Below are positions 11,248-22,190 of a stretch of 64,000 nt of DNA, in pieces (position 1 is the stretch's first letter; each line of letters opens with the position of its first letter). The notes under the pieces were generated by a model that was not told the DNA's origin, ran no database searches, and saw only the letters and a program-made list of their open reading frames with translations. Both the position numbers and the translations under genes were made by a program. Source of the stretch: Silene latifolia (lineage: Eukaryota; Streptophyta; Magnoliopsida; Caryophyllales; Caryophyllaceae); assembly GCF_048544455.1 (NCBI RefSeq), contig NC_133534.1, forward strand, positions 31,014,217 to 31,078,216. The letters are read 5' to 3'.

Positions 11248-12235
11248 TGTTTGAGCAGCAGCAGCAGCAGCAGGAGTGATACTCCTTGTTTTTATCTTCA
11301 TTCATGATTGTTAGTAGTCATTGTTGTCGGTAGCGTGGTTAGATTTGCAGTTGTTTTAGTTGAAACTTTATTTATGAACTTGTATCGTTAGGCCATAAGG
11401 CCGGATTTGCTACTTTCACCTTTTGCAGGATGATGGAGAGTCGGGGCATCATCCCGACTAAGTTTATGTGACAGTCATGCTTAGATATGTTGGTCTATGA
11501 CGGGTTGTGTAAGGTACTTGACCTGCAGGTACTCGACAGAGTACCCCACACTCTATCGAGTAGCTGCAGGAAAGGAAGAAACGGACCATTCTGATCTCGG
11601 GCTACTCGATCGAGTAGCCAAGACACTCGATCGAGTAGCATGGCACTCGATCGAGTACCGCCACTTACTCGATCGAGTGACACTGTTACAGGGGGTTTTT
11701 GAAAATTAAAAATGTTCAATTGTTTTATAATGGCAAGTTTAATGTTTGATGTGGTTATTAGTGCGTAGTAACACCTTTGAACTGTTAAATTCATATGTTG
11801 GAAGTCGTGCTTGAAGTTTATAAGCGTATTTGTCACAATTAGTAAGGCGGTAATAATTTCTTCTTACTTTAATATTGCATACGCCTCCTTACGATCTATT
11901 TGTCGGCGTTGTAACTTCGCCTATGCTTGTGCATACCATAATATCGTGTCTTCTGAAAGGCAGCTAACTAGTCCGGTGGTTAGTGTATAATTGCTAATTT
12001 AACGAGTGCGTGCTTAACGAGTAATGTCCGCAATAGATAACATGTTTTAACCCATGTCATGAATCAAATAATAAGTAAAATGCGAGGTAATTTGGGTGGT
12101 GAACTTCGGGGACGAAGTTCCTTTTTAGAGGGGAAGAGTAAGGTCGCGAAATAAAAAGGTTGTTTTCGAATAATGTTTTGCTTGTTCATAATGTTGTTGG
12201 TAGTTTTTTATAATGTGGTTGGTGTCATGTGTTGC

Positions 12236-12267
<32 letters not shown>

Positions 12268-12697
12268 TTGTTGAATTATAACGACTTACTTTCTTTGGTT
12301 CTTTAAAGTGAGTGTGATCGTATTTGAATCACGTTGCCAAGTAACATGGTGGCATTAGTTGTACCACATGAAAGTGGATATGAGACATGTTCTAGATTGA
12401 TGGTTGGACAGTAATTAGTGTATGTTGGGAGATCGTGAGTGACGATTCGCACTGCGCGTCGGATGTTTTATGTGTATGTAAAATAACGGTTGACTGTGAT
12501 GAAGCTCGCATGATAGTGGCAAGAGTCGATAGGTTTATTTGTGGACGGTGATGATGATGACATGGGGGGGGGGGGATGGTGTTTACAAGGAGTGATGGTC
12601 TGACCGGGAAGATTGGTGAGATTGTGTTGGTTTCGTGCCTTGAGCGGGAGAGGTGAGTTGAACTTCGGGGACGAAGTTCTTTTTAAGGGGGGAAGAC
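11248..12697 (+). other. 3' non-coding region of F with duplicated polypurine context
   Basis: No gene is seen. It contains a third palindrome array (11604-11678), a 28-base poly-A run (12236-12263) and an 11-base poly-G run near 12566. GAACTTCGGGGACGAAGTTC followed by a purine tract occurs twice, at 12101-12137 and 12660-12697. Only the second copy abuts the 3' LTR and is the working polypurine tract. Confidence 0.75.
11604..11678. repeat. Third ACTCGATCGAGT array of F
   Basis: Perfect palindromes start at 11604, 11625, 11645 and 11667 (steps 21, 20, 22 bp). Degenerate copies are at about 11530-11560. The array lies downstream of the ORF. Confidence 0.9.
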
Positions 12698-13966
12698 TGT
12701 AATACCCGCCCTTTTAGGGATCCTTTGACTAGCGTTGACTGTCCTTGGGAGCGGGAGTAACCTTAGGGAAGTATGCCAAAACCATCGTGGGGTGCGTATT
12801 AAGAGTGGTACTCGATGGAGTAGAGGTTACTCGATCGAGTAGCTAGGGTACTCGATCGAGTAGGGGGCCACTCGATCGAGTAGGATGGGTACTCGATCGA
12901 GTGCCTGGTTTGCAGCGAGGGTTTTATATCGCGTTTTGTTAAATCCGCAAATCACTTCCTCCACTTTCCTCCTACCCTTCAGTCGCCTCTTTCCCTTCCC
13001 TTCACCTCAAAACCTCCATGGAAGCCTGTGTGAAGATCCTTGTGCCTTAGGAGAGCTCTCTTGAGTCGGGTAGCGGTCTTTTGCCTTGTCTCTCCCTATA
13101 GGTATGTCACAATCATCATTCGTGTCCTTGTCTCTATAGTTAGGGTTTGCTTGTTAGTAATAGATATTTGTATGGTGGCTATAGGTGTTGCTTGATCGCT
13201 GGACGTATTATCTGTCGACATGGATTGGTTGCGGTTGCTTAAAGGTAGGTTCACCTACTCAGTTTCTGTAGATGGTCTAGTGTGTCGGTCGTTGTGGTAG
13301 TATTGTGGTTGTTTGATATAGTAATTGTGTGTCTTGTGATTGTGGTTGTGATGGCTATTGATGGTTCTCGAGATGCGTTCTCGGCTGAGTGGGGTCACTT
13401 GCGGGAGTGACTTCACGCTCTAGTTTCGCCCTTCGTGAAACCCGCCACGGGAGGGGATGTGCACATTAATGGGACAGGGTTATCGCTCGGTATGATGAGC
13501 GGGGCTTAGGTGGGAACGGCTGCGGTCCCCCACTGGCAGGGCTGGTCCAGTAGACAGTCGGTGACAGAGTTGGTTGGAGTATTGTGATTGCGGTTGGGAC
13601 TGATGTCATTGTTTGTATTGTTGATTGTAGTTGCCATTGTCTTATCTCAGTACTGACCTTGTTTGGTTGTTTGTTTGTTATGTGTCTGCCGTGATCCCTT
13701 ATGGTGAGCAGTCGGTCTTAGCAGGTTTTGATGTTGTGGATAGCTGGAGTCCGGGCAGAGATGAGTCTTCACGAGATATGATGGTCATAGCGAGTAGTCT
13801 TTGAGTTGTACCTTGTATTGTATTTTGGTTTGAATCACTTGTAATATAACTTAATAGTTCTTTTATTGACGCTTGATAACTACTTTCCTCGGGTAACCGA
13901 GATGGTAACGCCCTTATATGCTAAGGAAGGCCTAGTTAAGGCTCCTCTGGATATGGAGGTGTTACA
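12698..13966 (+). repeat. 3' LTR of element F
   Basis: 1269 bp, TGTAATACCC to GGTGTTACA, followed by the target copy ACAAC. Many differences from the 5' copy are C/T or G/A changes, several at CG dinucleotides, as expected from methylated, silenced DNA. Confidence 0.95.
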
Positions 13967-15354
13967 ACAACATTCTAGCTCACACCAAGATGTTGGAAAC
14001 ACAATTGACTCAACTAGCATCTTCAAGCTCACAAAGACAAAAGGGGCAATTACCACCTCAAAGTAATCCCCCTAGACATGAAACAGTTAGTGCCATTCAC
14101 TTGAGAAGTGGTACAAGGTATGAGGCACCGAAGAAGCAAGTTGAGGATGAAGTTGTGGAAGCTAGTGAAAAGGAAGAAATAGTGCAAAACTCCAAAGAAG
14201 GGGAATCATCAAAAGAAGAAAGTTCAAAGAAAAATGAAGACAAGGCCAAAGAGAAGGAGCCCATTGTGATTAGACTTCCTTTTCCAAGTCGTCAAGCCAA
14301 GCCCAAATTTGATGATCAACTTGGAAAATTCATGGAGATTGTGAAGAACTTAGAAGTCTCAATTCCTTTCACGGAATTAATCAATCACGTACCGGCCTAT
14401 GCAAAGTACATGAAAGATATCCTCACAAAGAAGAAGTCGATCCGGAAACTTGAGACTATCGCCTTCACTAAGGTGATTAGTGCAATACTTCAAGGGAGTT
14501 CACCTCCAAAGTTAAAGGATCCGGGAAGCTTCTCAATACCGTGTACCATTGGCGACACGACGATCAACAAAGCCTTATGTGATCTAGGGGCTAGTGTGAG
14601 TGTCATGCCGTACTCGGTGAGTAAAAGGTTGGGGATGGGAGAGCTTAAATGCACCAATATCACACTCCAAATGGCCGATAGATCGACGAAGACACCATTA
14701 GGGATATGGGAAGATGTCCCCGTGCGAATTGGGAAGTTTTTCATCCCGGTGGACTTTGTCATTGTTGACATGGAGGAAGATTCCAACATTCCAATCATCT
14801 TAGGAAGACCTTCCCTACACACCGCGGGTGCGGTGATTGATGTGAAACATGGAGAGCTCACTCTAGAAGTGGGAGATGAAAGCATAACTTTTAATCTAGA
14901 GAAAACCATGAGAGCTCCTCGTTTGCATGAGCCATGTTTCATGATTGATCATTATAGCCGGAAGGATGAACGGAAGAAATCGGAACTCCAATTGAAGAAG
15001 AAAATTGAAGATGCTCCATTCAAAGAGCAAGTGAATTGTGACAAGGAGAGTTTGCATAGCTCATCAAAATCAACCAAGGAAGAAGAAGATGGCCTCATTG
15101 GCCAAGAGAAGAAATTGGGAGAGTCGTCTCCATCTAAGCAAGAGATTTTCAATGATCAACTCAATGAAGTTTGTGGTCTTTGGGACGACGAGTTTGAAGG
15201 GATTTTTAATCCCTACATTGGGCATGCCATCGATCATGATCAACAACAAGGGGCACGGTCTATTGAGGACCTCTACCATAATAATGAACAAGCTTTTGAT
15301 TACTTTTTCGAGGTGTTGAGCAATATCGACAACACCTTGAACATGCCCCCTTGA
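13967..15354 (+). CDS. gag C-terminus and aspartic protease of element A
   Basis: An open frame continues the gag frame of 4727-6132 after element F. It begins in the Gln-rich tail (LETQLTQLASSSSQRQKG), passes a Lys/Glu-rich linker and FPSRQAKPKFDDQLGKF, then the protease. The protease core shows ALCDLGASVSVMP (the Athila version of the catalytic Asp loop) and later NIPIILGRPSLHTAGAVID, the typical ILGRPFL block. The C-terminus is charged and ends NTLNMPP-stop. In complete Athila elements reverse transcriptase follows the protease; here translation ends and the 3' region begins. G (57938-59733) ends in the same way. Confidence 0.88.
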
Positions 15355-15683
15355 CATCTCATCAAGAATGAGAGTTTGGTGGAGTCCTCCCTAAACCACC
15401 ACTTGTCAATATTTCTAACTCCCTAACTTACATTTCAATTCTTGTATTGCATTTTTGTCATTTTTGGATTTTTATTTACTTTGATCAAAATAATTGTCAT
15501 GAAAGAGAGAAGTGAGGGAGGGACTAACGACTTCAATTGATGTGTAGTGCTTTACCTTAGTGTGGGGATGGCAATTGCCTAGGCTATTCATGCCTTAGTA
15601 ATGCCCCCACAATGAAGAACACAAGATTTGAAAGAAGAATGGAAGAATGGTAAAGGGGAATGCGTTTGTGCACGGGTGGAGCT
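15355..15683 (+). other. Spacer after protease of A, with a polypurine-like motif
   Basis: Holds TTTGGTGGAGTCCTCCCTAA at about 15374, a phrase that follows pol or protease in A, C, D and G alike, and TAGTGTGGGGATGG at 15558-15571, similar to the terminal polypurine tract. No gene. Confidence 0.7.
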
Positions 15684-16068
15684 GAATCCGTGTACAACAG
15701 GGAAGAATCCGAGCGGATTCCTGAGAATCCGTCCGTCTTCAACAATCCGAGCGACCTGCTGAGAAGACGTCCGTCCTGACCTGAGCTGAAATTGAAGAAT
15801 TCTTGACTGTTAAAGAATCCGAGCGGATTTCTGGAAAGACGCCCGTCTCATAGAATCCGTCCGTCTTGTGAAGAAGACGCCCGTCTTTCTGACTAAAGAA
15901 AACAAAGAAATTTTCTCGGACTAAAATCCGTCCGTCCTGCAGCAAATCCGCCCGTCCCAACACAGCAGAATCCGAGCGGATTCCCCAGAATCCGCCCGTC
16001 TTTAGGTGAGCTTCTGAAAATTTTGAAGCTGCAGAATCCGCACGGATTGGGCCTAATCCGCAGGGATT
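15684..16068. repeat. Palindrome array upstream of ORF-1 of A
   Basis: AATCCG and AAGACG arms paired with CGGATT, CGTCTT or CGTCC recur from 15684 (15684, 15706, 15726, 15744, 15764 ... 16035, 16055), mostly 18-22 bp apart. They have the same half-site vocabulary as the LTR array. A complete site is AAGACGCCCGTCTT. Confidence 0.85.
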
Positions 16069-16097
16069 GCCCCTGCGTTTTCGAAAATTTCGACTTC

Positions 16098-16105
16098 TTT
16101 AAATA
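16098..16105 (+). promoter_or_regulatory. Candidate internal promoter (TATA-like) for ORF-1 of A
   Basis: TTTAAATACCC lies about 30 bp after the array, followed by an A/C-rich leader of roughly 270 bp before the ATG at 16401. The arrangement array, TATA-like box, C-rich run, leader repeats that of the LTR promoter. Confidence 0.45.
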
Positions 16106-16400
16106 CCCTCCCACCTTCATTCCTTCCTTCATTCATTCATAAACACTACCCACAACATCAAAACCCTCATCCTCTCCATCACAAAAACAAAAACCCTCAA
16201 CAAAATCCACCAAAATCAAATCAAACCATCCTCCAAACAACAAATCAATCACTCCATCTTCAATAAAAATCAAAACCAAGAACAAAATCTTCAACCTTTG
16301 AGTCGATTTTTGATTTCATAAAGGCAAAGCCTTTCACCTTCAAATCGATTTGGGCATCCTACAAATTGAAGATTTATTATTTTCTTGGTTAGTTCATCAA

Positions 16401-18033
16401 ATGGCAAGGACAAAGGGAGCAACAAAGGCACCAAAGGCAAAGGCTCTCTCTCAAAGGCAAAAAGCTCTCCAAACAAAGAAAGCTTTGGCAATGGTGGTAT
16501 CAACACCAAACTTGGAAGTGCAACAACAACAACAAACTTCTATGGGAGCATCACCTTCTACTCTGGTAATCGATCAACTCTTGCATTATCCGGAGGTAAC
16601 TTTTATTTCCGATACCCATAGAAATACATTTGTCAAGTTTGCTATGAAATCAATTAAATCCACCAAATTCATATGTAAAGATGCCTTGGAGAAATTGGGT
16701 GTTCTTGAACAAACAAAAGCCTTTTTCAATGCCATGGGTTTGAAGAAATTGTTTGAAACAAAGGAATCGACATACCCCTCCCTTGTCTTGGAATTTTTAA
16801 GTTCTTTGAAAGTCACCAAAGTTGAGGATAGGGAAAATCTTGAGTTTCATCTAGCTAACATTAGTAGACGCATTACCTTTAAGGAATTAGGTGAAATTTT
16901 GGGTCTTAGCGATGAATCGAGATATCTTAAGCATTATGGAAAGTATGACCCCGAGCCTCTTTGGGAGGCAATCTCCGGGAAGAAATTTGATGATTTTCAT
17001 GCTTGTCGTGCTCTTTTGGTCCATCATCCGGGCATAAGAGTATGGCACAAAGTTGTGGGAAATACCATAATTGCTAGGAAAGACACCAATCATTTCACAA
17101 GACTTGATTTTATTCTCCTTGAATCGGCTTTGAATGTCGGAAGAATCCATACCAAGCCTTTCAATTCTTTGAGGCTATTGGTTGATAGATGGCTCAATGT
17201 TGATAGTGGGAAGAAGGGTACAACCGTTATTGTTAATGGCGGTCTAGTCACGGTCCTAGCCAAGCACTTTGATCCTAATTTCAATAAGGATAGCAAGTAC
17301 AAGGCAAAGGAAGGTGGCCATCTTATTGATATGCCTACCATGATTAACAAGTTCAAGTGGGTTGCTCAAAACCCCCTTGACACCAAGTGTGGATGGCTTA
17401 CTAGTGAGGCTCGATCATTCACTTTACCCGCGAAGATTTGTCGTCTAAGTGTCCACCGGACCAACTATCTACTTCCCCTATCCGAAGAAGCCGAGTACAT
17501 CATTCAACAACAAAAGGGTGATCATGAAACCCCCTCCTCTTCCATTGTTATACCACCTTACCCCTTTGTGTATGAAGAGTTCAAACCGGAAGGAGTTGAA
17601 ATTGGGAAAGACTATGTCACTCTTCTTATGCAAGCAATGCACAAGCAAGCTTATGAAGATCGGAAGAATGCATATGGCTCAATATCCTCCCCTCCTACAT
17701 TTAGCTAGGCAAGGACTCCTTGATCCATCTTGTCCTTTGCCTAGTTGGGCGGATAAAGAAGCCTTGTTTCCGGGTACATCTAGGGACGTGGTGGGAGATA
17801 ATGAGGTTGTTGGAAATGGTGAAGAAATTGATGATAATATTGAGGAAGAAGCAAGTGGAGATGGAGAAAGAGATGGTGAAGATGATGATGAACAAGATGA
17901 TGGAGAAAGAGATGGTGAAGATGATGATGAACAAGATGATGGAGAAAGTGAAGAAGAAAGTGACAAGGAAAGTGGCAATGTGACCACTTCCCATGAGGGA
18001 AGTGATGATGATGATAGCATGATGGAGGACTAG
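16401..18033 (+). pseudogene. ATHILA ORF-1-like gene of element A (one frameshift)
   Basis: Start MARTKGATKAPKAK gives a basic N-terminus. The conserved core runs from about residue 70 to 340: TKFICKDALEKLGV, TYPSLVLEFLSSL, FKELGEILGL, then VNGGLVTVLAKHF. This pattern is that of the plant ATHILA ORF-1 family, whose function is unknown. A one-base deletion near 17676 shifts the frame (stop at 17706); the shifted frame continues with PPLLHLARQGLLDPSCPLPS and an acidic tail of duplicated GERDGEDDDEQDD units to 18033. G (60773) shows the unshifted arrangement. Its position between protease and 3' LTR is where other Athila elements carry an env-like gene; no signal peptide or membrane segment is evident here. 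Confidence 0.85.
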
Positions 18034-19991
18034 CAAGCCTTGGAGACTCCTACACTCCCATGGTTTGTCTATATCTCTTTGTATTTTATTTCATTTTGAT
18101 CATTGTTGGTTTAGTCCTAGCAACATCAAAGGACTCACACCTCGGTTCCATTGAGGTGTTCTTCTTTTATTGTTCCCATTTGTAAAATCCAAAATGACAA
18201 TCTAGTTTCATGCATAGCATAGTGTGTGCATGAACTATACCCATCCTTGAACATTAGCAATAGTGTCTCACTCGGTTTGGGGAAGTAAATGCATACACAA
18301 CGGGAGGTAATCTAAATTATCCTCTCCGTCATAACAAAAACCATGCATCATGTAGTATAGTTTAGTATAGAATTGCATTTAGTATAGAAATCATGCATCA
18401 TCTTTGCATAATTTTCATCATTTTGGCCATTGAGGACAATGCCCATATTAGTGTGGGGATGGGAATTCTAACATTTAACTCTTATTCAAAAACCATAAAA
18501 ATTGAAAAATTTCAAAAATCATAAAAATTGAAAAAGTTGAAAAATCCAAAAACAAGTTCATTTCCTTTGTATATATTGCGTTTGTTTTATCCTTGTTCAC
18601 TTTGATTGACTATGCCACATCCGAGACATGAGGATATTGAAGACCGCATGGTATGATCTTTCCAATCTCCTTTTTCCTTCCTTTTTCCTCTTTATGTTAA
18701 TGACTATGTGGCTTTATTTTGATTGATGCGGTAAAAACAATGTGAACTTAGGATTGCATTTAGTTTATATGGCATATTAGTTGGTAGAATCATTTGCATT
18801 AGGATGTTTATATGTTAGTTGCATCATGGCATGTAGTTTGCATGTTAGAAAAATTTTGCGAAACCGTCTATTTGGGAAGCTTGACAAGTGTATATAGGCC
18901 CTAGTAGATGCTTTTTCTTCTTAAGACTTTGCTTGTTAGAATACTTGTAAAACACCCTAGGATGTGTCATGCTAGTATCCTTTGACCCATGGATTAAAGC
19001 CTAGTCAAGAGTACCTTGTGGTGTGATAACTCCTTGGCTACCGTTTATTCCAAGGTGACCCTTGAAACCATGCACCCATACATCCATCATCCATGTTCTA
19101 CCATATTTTTGTCAACAAAAGGGAATGGGCACAAAAAGAAATCAATTTGAGTTCAATGAAATGAAAAGTGAAAGAAAGTTTGCAAAAATGCATCAAAAGA
19201 AAAGAGGAGCAAAAATAGAACTCCTAAGCTTCAAATACAAGGCACCCTCGTTACTAATTGGGGTGACTTTGAAAATGTTCAAAAAGAAATACAAAAGGTT
19301 GTCAAGTATTGAAATGCCAAAAATCAAAAAAAAAAAATGGCAAAAGAAAGTGTTCTCAAATGTTATATGCGACATGAAATTGGGGGGAAAAACAAAAACA
19401 AAAGCAAACTCCCAAAAATGAAACTCAAATATCTATCGATCCCTTTATCCATCGTATCCATTTTTGTGCATGGTAGAGAGGGGACGACCCTTCTTCTTGT
19501 CTAGGCAAGAGGGGGAATTCCGCGATCCTCCAGTGTTTCTAACACCATAGGGAGTCTACTCTTGACAAAAGCATTTAACAATTGAGGACAAAGGTACCCT
19601 AGCTTGACACATTTTGGAGGTGATTTATTGGTATCCTTCTAGGCTTAGTAGTTTGAACAAATTGCATCTATGAAGGATTGTGTACCCTTGAATTGCTTCC
19701 CTTGTAGATAATTTCCGCCACTTGATGAGGGAGTGGCTATTCTTTTTGTAGATGCATCCATTATGTGACTTTATGTGCTTTAATGTTTGGATGTGTCGCC
19801 ATTTTGGCAAGACCCACCTTGCCTTGCAAGAAGGCATCCTACCTCATGGTTGTCTTGTTGTGAGTTGAAGGGGCGGAGTGAGACCCGCTAATTGTCTCAT
19901 ATCGGCTATTATTATTAGGATAGGTTAGTTTTGGTCCTAGTCTTTGTCACCTCTTTACTCGGGACGAGCAAAGGTTCGGTTTGGGGATATT
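18034..19991 (+). other. 3' untranslated region and polypurine tract of A
   Basis: About 2 kb, homologous to 31464-34939 in C. It carries the Athila-like phrase TTGAGGACAATG at 18430, followed by TAGTGTGGGGATGGG (18449-18463), an earlier GGTTTGGGGAAGT (18274-18286), and the terminal CGGTTTGGGGATATT ending at 19991 directly before the 3' LTR. Some short frames (for example 19062-19421) are Lys-rich and I do not regard them as genes. Confidence 0.75.
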
Positions 19992-21747
19992 TGATGTGAC
20001 CATAATTAGCGCATATTTAGCCCCCGAATTAGCCTTGTTCCCATGCTTTTTAGTGCCTATTTGGGTCATTTCTTGTCTTTAGTTCTTTGTTTTGCATATT
20101 CTTTGAGATTTTGATCCCTTGGTAGGAAAGGAGTAAGAATCTTGCATTTTCATGGCAAAACGAGGCTAAATTGATTGTATTCAATGACCAAGCATCAAGA
20201 AGAGACAAGACTAGAAGGCCTTTGTACATATCATAGTAGAAGAACAATGTTGAGAAAGGATCCTTGCGTCCCCAAGGAAATCCCCAAGGAATTTATGAAG
20301 AAAAGGGAAGAAAAGAAGAAGAATTGACGCTGACCAACAATCCGAACGGATTGCAGACAATCCGCCCGTCCAGCCAAAACAATCCGAGCGTCCCTCCTTG
20401 GAATCCGCTCGGATTCCTCCTCAACAATCCGAGCGTCCCTCTCCTGAATCCGCTCGGATTGCACCGTCCAAATCCGGCCGTCCCGACTCTAATCCGCCCG
20501 GATTCCTGCACAGCACGGATTTCATTCTTCAAGCTACGAAAAGAGAAGCCCTTCTCTCAGAAAATATCGGGTCCTCCTTGCTCAACTTAAAAAGTGTAAT
20601 TACTAGTTTAGCCCTTCGTTAACCCTAATGCATCCTCCCTAATTTTCACTATAAATACCCCATTAGTCTAATTCGAGGAGCATGTTCTTCTTATCAATAT
20701 TTAGAGTAGTTAATATCAATCAAATCTCTCTTCAATATTGTAATCAAGTATTAATCAAGTTTTAATCCAAGTTTTAGTTCTTTAATCTCTCTTTTGTTCT
20801 TCCTCTATTTTGGGTAATTAGAAGATTATTGGGTTTATTGGGAGATTGACAACCTTCCATCAATCATCAAGTTCTTCTATTATTCTTTGCATTATTATTT
20901 TGGAATCATTAGTAGGTATAATCTCTTAATCCCTTTTTAATTATTGCTAATTACTTTCATTTATTCATCATGTTTCATATTGTTGGTATGATTGACAACC
21001 TTGCTAGCATGATCAACATGATAATGAGTGAGTAGTCTCTTAGCTAGGGTTTAATGGGTGATTAGGGAAAACCATCATGGGGATGATTCATGCTTAAATC
21101 AATATGCTTTCATATCTTATTTGCTTGCTTGTTTTGATCTTAATACATGCACATGTTATATTTGATGAAATGCTAAGCCTATGAATCCTTGCATTTATTA
21201 TCATCTCCTATCCTTTCAACAAGACTTGTAAGACATAACCCAACTCGAGTCTTGTTAGACCATGCATGTGTTGAGTAGGAAAGATTAAGTCGACTTGTAG
21301 GTGTTGTACAATCTAATCGATTCGGCTCCGGGACCCAAACTTTCCTAGGATTATAAGATATAACCCAACTCAATCCATCACAACAATAATTGCTTGCTTA
21401 TAATTTGAGAACATGTTTGTATGATCATATCCCATGATTCCCCTATGATCCCATGACACCCTAGTGCCTTTAATCAATTGTCTACACCCCTTATTTTATT
21501 CATCTTGCTAGTTTATTTTCATTGTTATCTTAGTTTAGTGACCTTCTACACCAACCCAATTTGTGACACCCCTAGACACTACTAGTTACAATAGAATTCT
21601 CATTTCAATACCCGTCCCTTGGGATCCGACCTTTACTTGCCTCTTTACTAATTGTAGAGTTCTTTGTGAAGTATAAATTGTGTTTTGTATCGACCATTGA
21701 CCAACGACCACATATACTTAATTGTGAACACGAAATGGCCTCGATCA
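19992..21747 (+). repeat. 3' LTR of element A
   Basis: 1756 bp, same ends as the 5' copy, with the palindrome array at about 20339-20504 and TATAAATA at 20650-20657. It is followed by target copy ACGGG. Confidence 0.95.
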
Positions 21748-21760
21748 ACGGGGTGTTACA
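21748..21760 (-). repeat. Terminal bases of LTR B beyond the insertion of A
   Basis: ACGGGGTGTTACA is the reverse complement of TGTAACACCCCGT, the start of LTR B. The first five bases are the duplicated target of A. Confidence 0.85.
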
Positions 21761-22190
21761 ATCACCCCATCTTTTAAAAAGTCTCGTCCTCGAAACTTGA
21801 AAGTAGAAATGAAAGGTTATCAAAATAAAACTGGAATTGGAATCGGTAACTAAAACATTTAAAAGGTCACTTATCGTAAGAATCAAAATTCTTTCAAAAG
21901 TTTCAAATAAAATTTTCCGACAGAACCAGATTCTCATCAAAGGAACGGAAGTGCTCTCGTTGCGCATTCAAGAACATCACATTCCAAATCAAAGATAAGG
22001 TCAAAAAGCAAATCATTTGTATAAATCGAAAATCAAAATACTTTCGAAAACATTAATGAAGAGTTTTCAAAAGTATAAGTCTCATTCATGGAACGAAAGT
22101 GCCCTTGTCGTGCACACAAGAGCGCTAACTTTCCATGTCAAAGACAGATTTAAAATAAAAATCATTCGCCGATAAGCGCAGGGCAAGTTA
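21761..22190 (-). repeat. 3' end of the interior of element B, with a diverged tandem duplication
   Basis: On the minus strand the end reads GAGGACGAGACTTTTTAAAA then GATGGGGTGAT and the LTR. This is the pre-polypurine context of Tekay/Del elements. Two related units of about 150 bp follow (about 21881-22026 and 22027-22180), each with AACGGAAGTGC or AACGAAAGTGC and TCAAAGA. The right border is uncertain. Confidence 0.6.

Larger units (their letters stand above)
6133..13966 (+). mobile_element. Element F: non-autonomous LTR retrotransposon nested in A
   Basis: 7.8 kb with 1.27-kb LTRs starting TGTAATACCC and ending GGTGTTACA. Flanks are ACTAC (6128-6132) and ACAAC (13967-13971), a 5-bp duplication with one change; the homologous uninterrupted site in G (58345) reads ACAAC. 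The primer site is of the initiator-Met type and the purine tract is AAGGGGGGAAG, as in chromoviruses (Tekay/Del). The interior contains no gag, protease, reverse transcriptase or integrase that I can recognise, only an ORF-1-like pseudogene and three palindrome arrays. It would depend on an autonomous partner. Confidence 0.9.
2829..21747 (+). mobile_element. Element A: non-autonomous Athila-type LTR retrotransposon carrying element F
   Basis: A is a complete element of 18.9 kb (about 11.1 kb without F), bounded by TG...CA LTRs and a perfect 5-bp duplication. Order: 5' LTR, tRNA-Asp-type primer site, gag-protease, a palindrome array with a TATA-like box, ATHILA ORF-1-like gene, long 3' untranslated region, polypurine tract, 3' LTR. 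No reverse transcriptase, RNase H or integrase is present between protease and ORF-1, so movement would need proteins from elsewhere. By eye the two LTRs differ at about 16 of 1755 positions, pointing to a recent insertion. Confidence 0.93.

Noticed and set aside
12236..12263. Poly-A run as the tail of a LINE or processed pseudogene
   Set aside because: No target duplication or coding sequence next to it; it is most likely a simple repeat within F.
17679..18036. Antisense frames rich in Ser or Ile/Phe opposite the acidic tail of ORF-1
   Set aside because: They are the complement of GAT/GAA repeats; the plus strand has the conserved gene.
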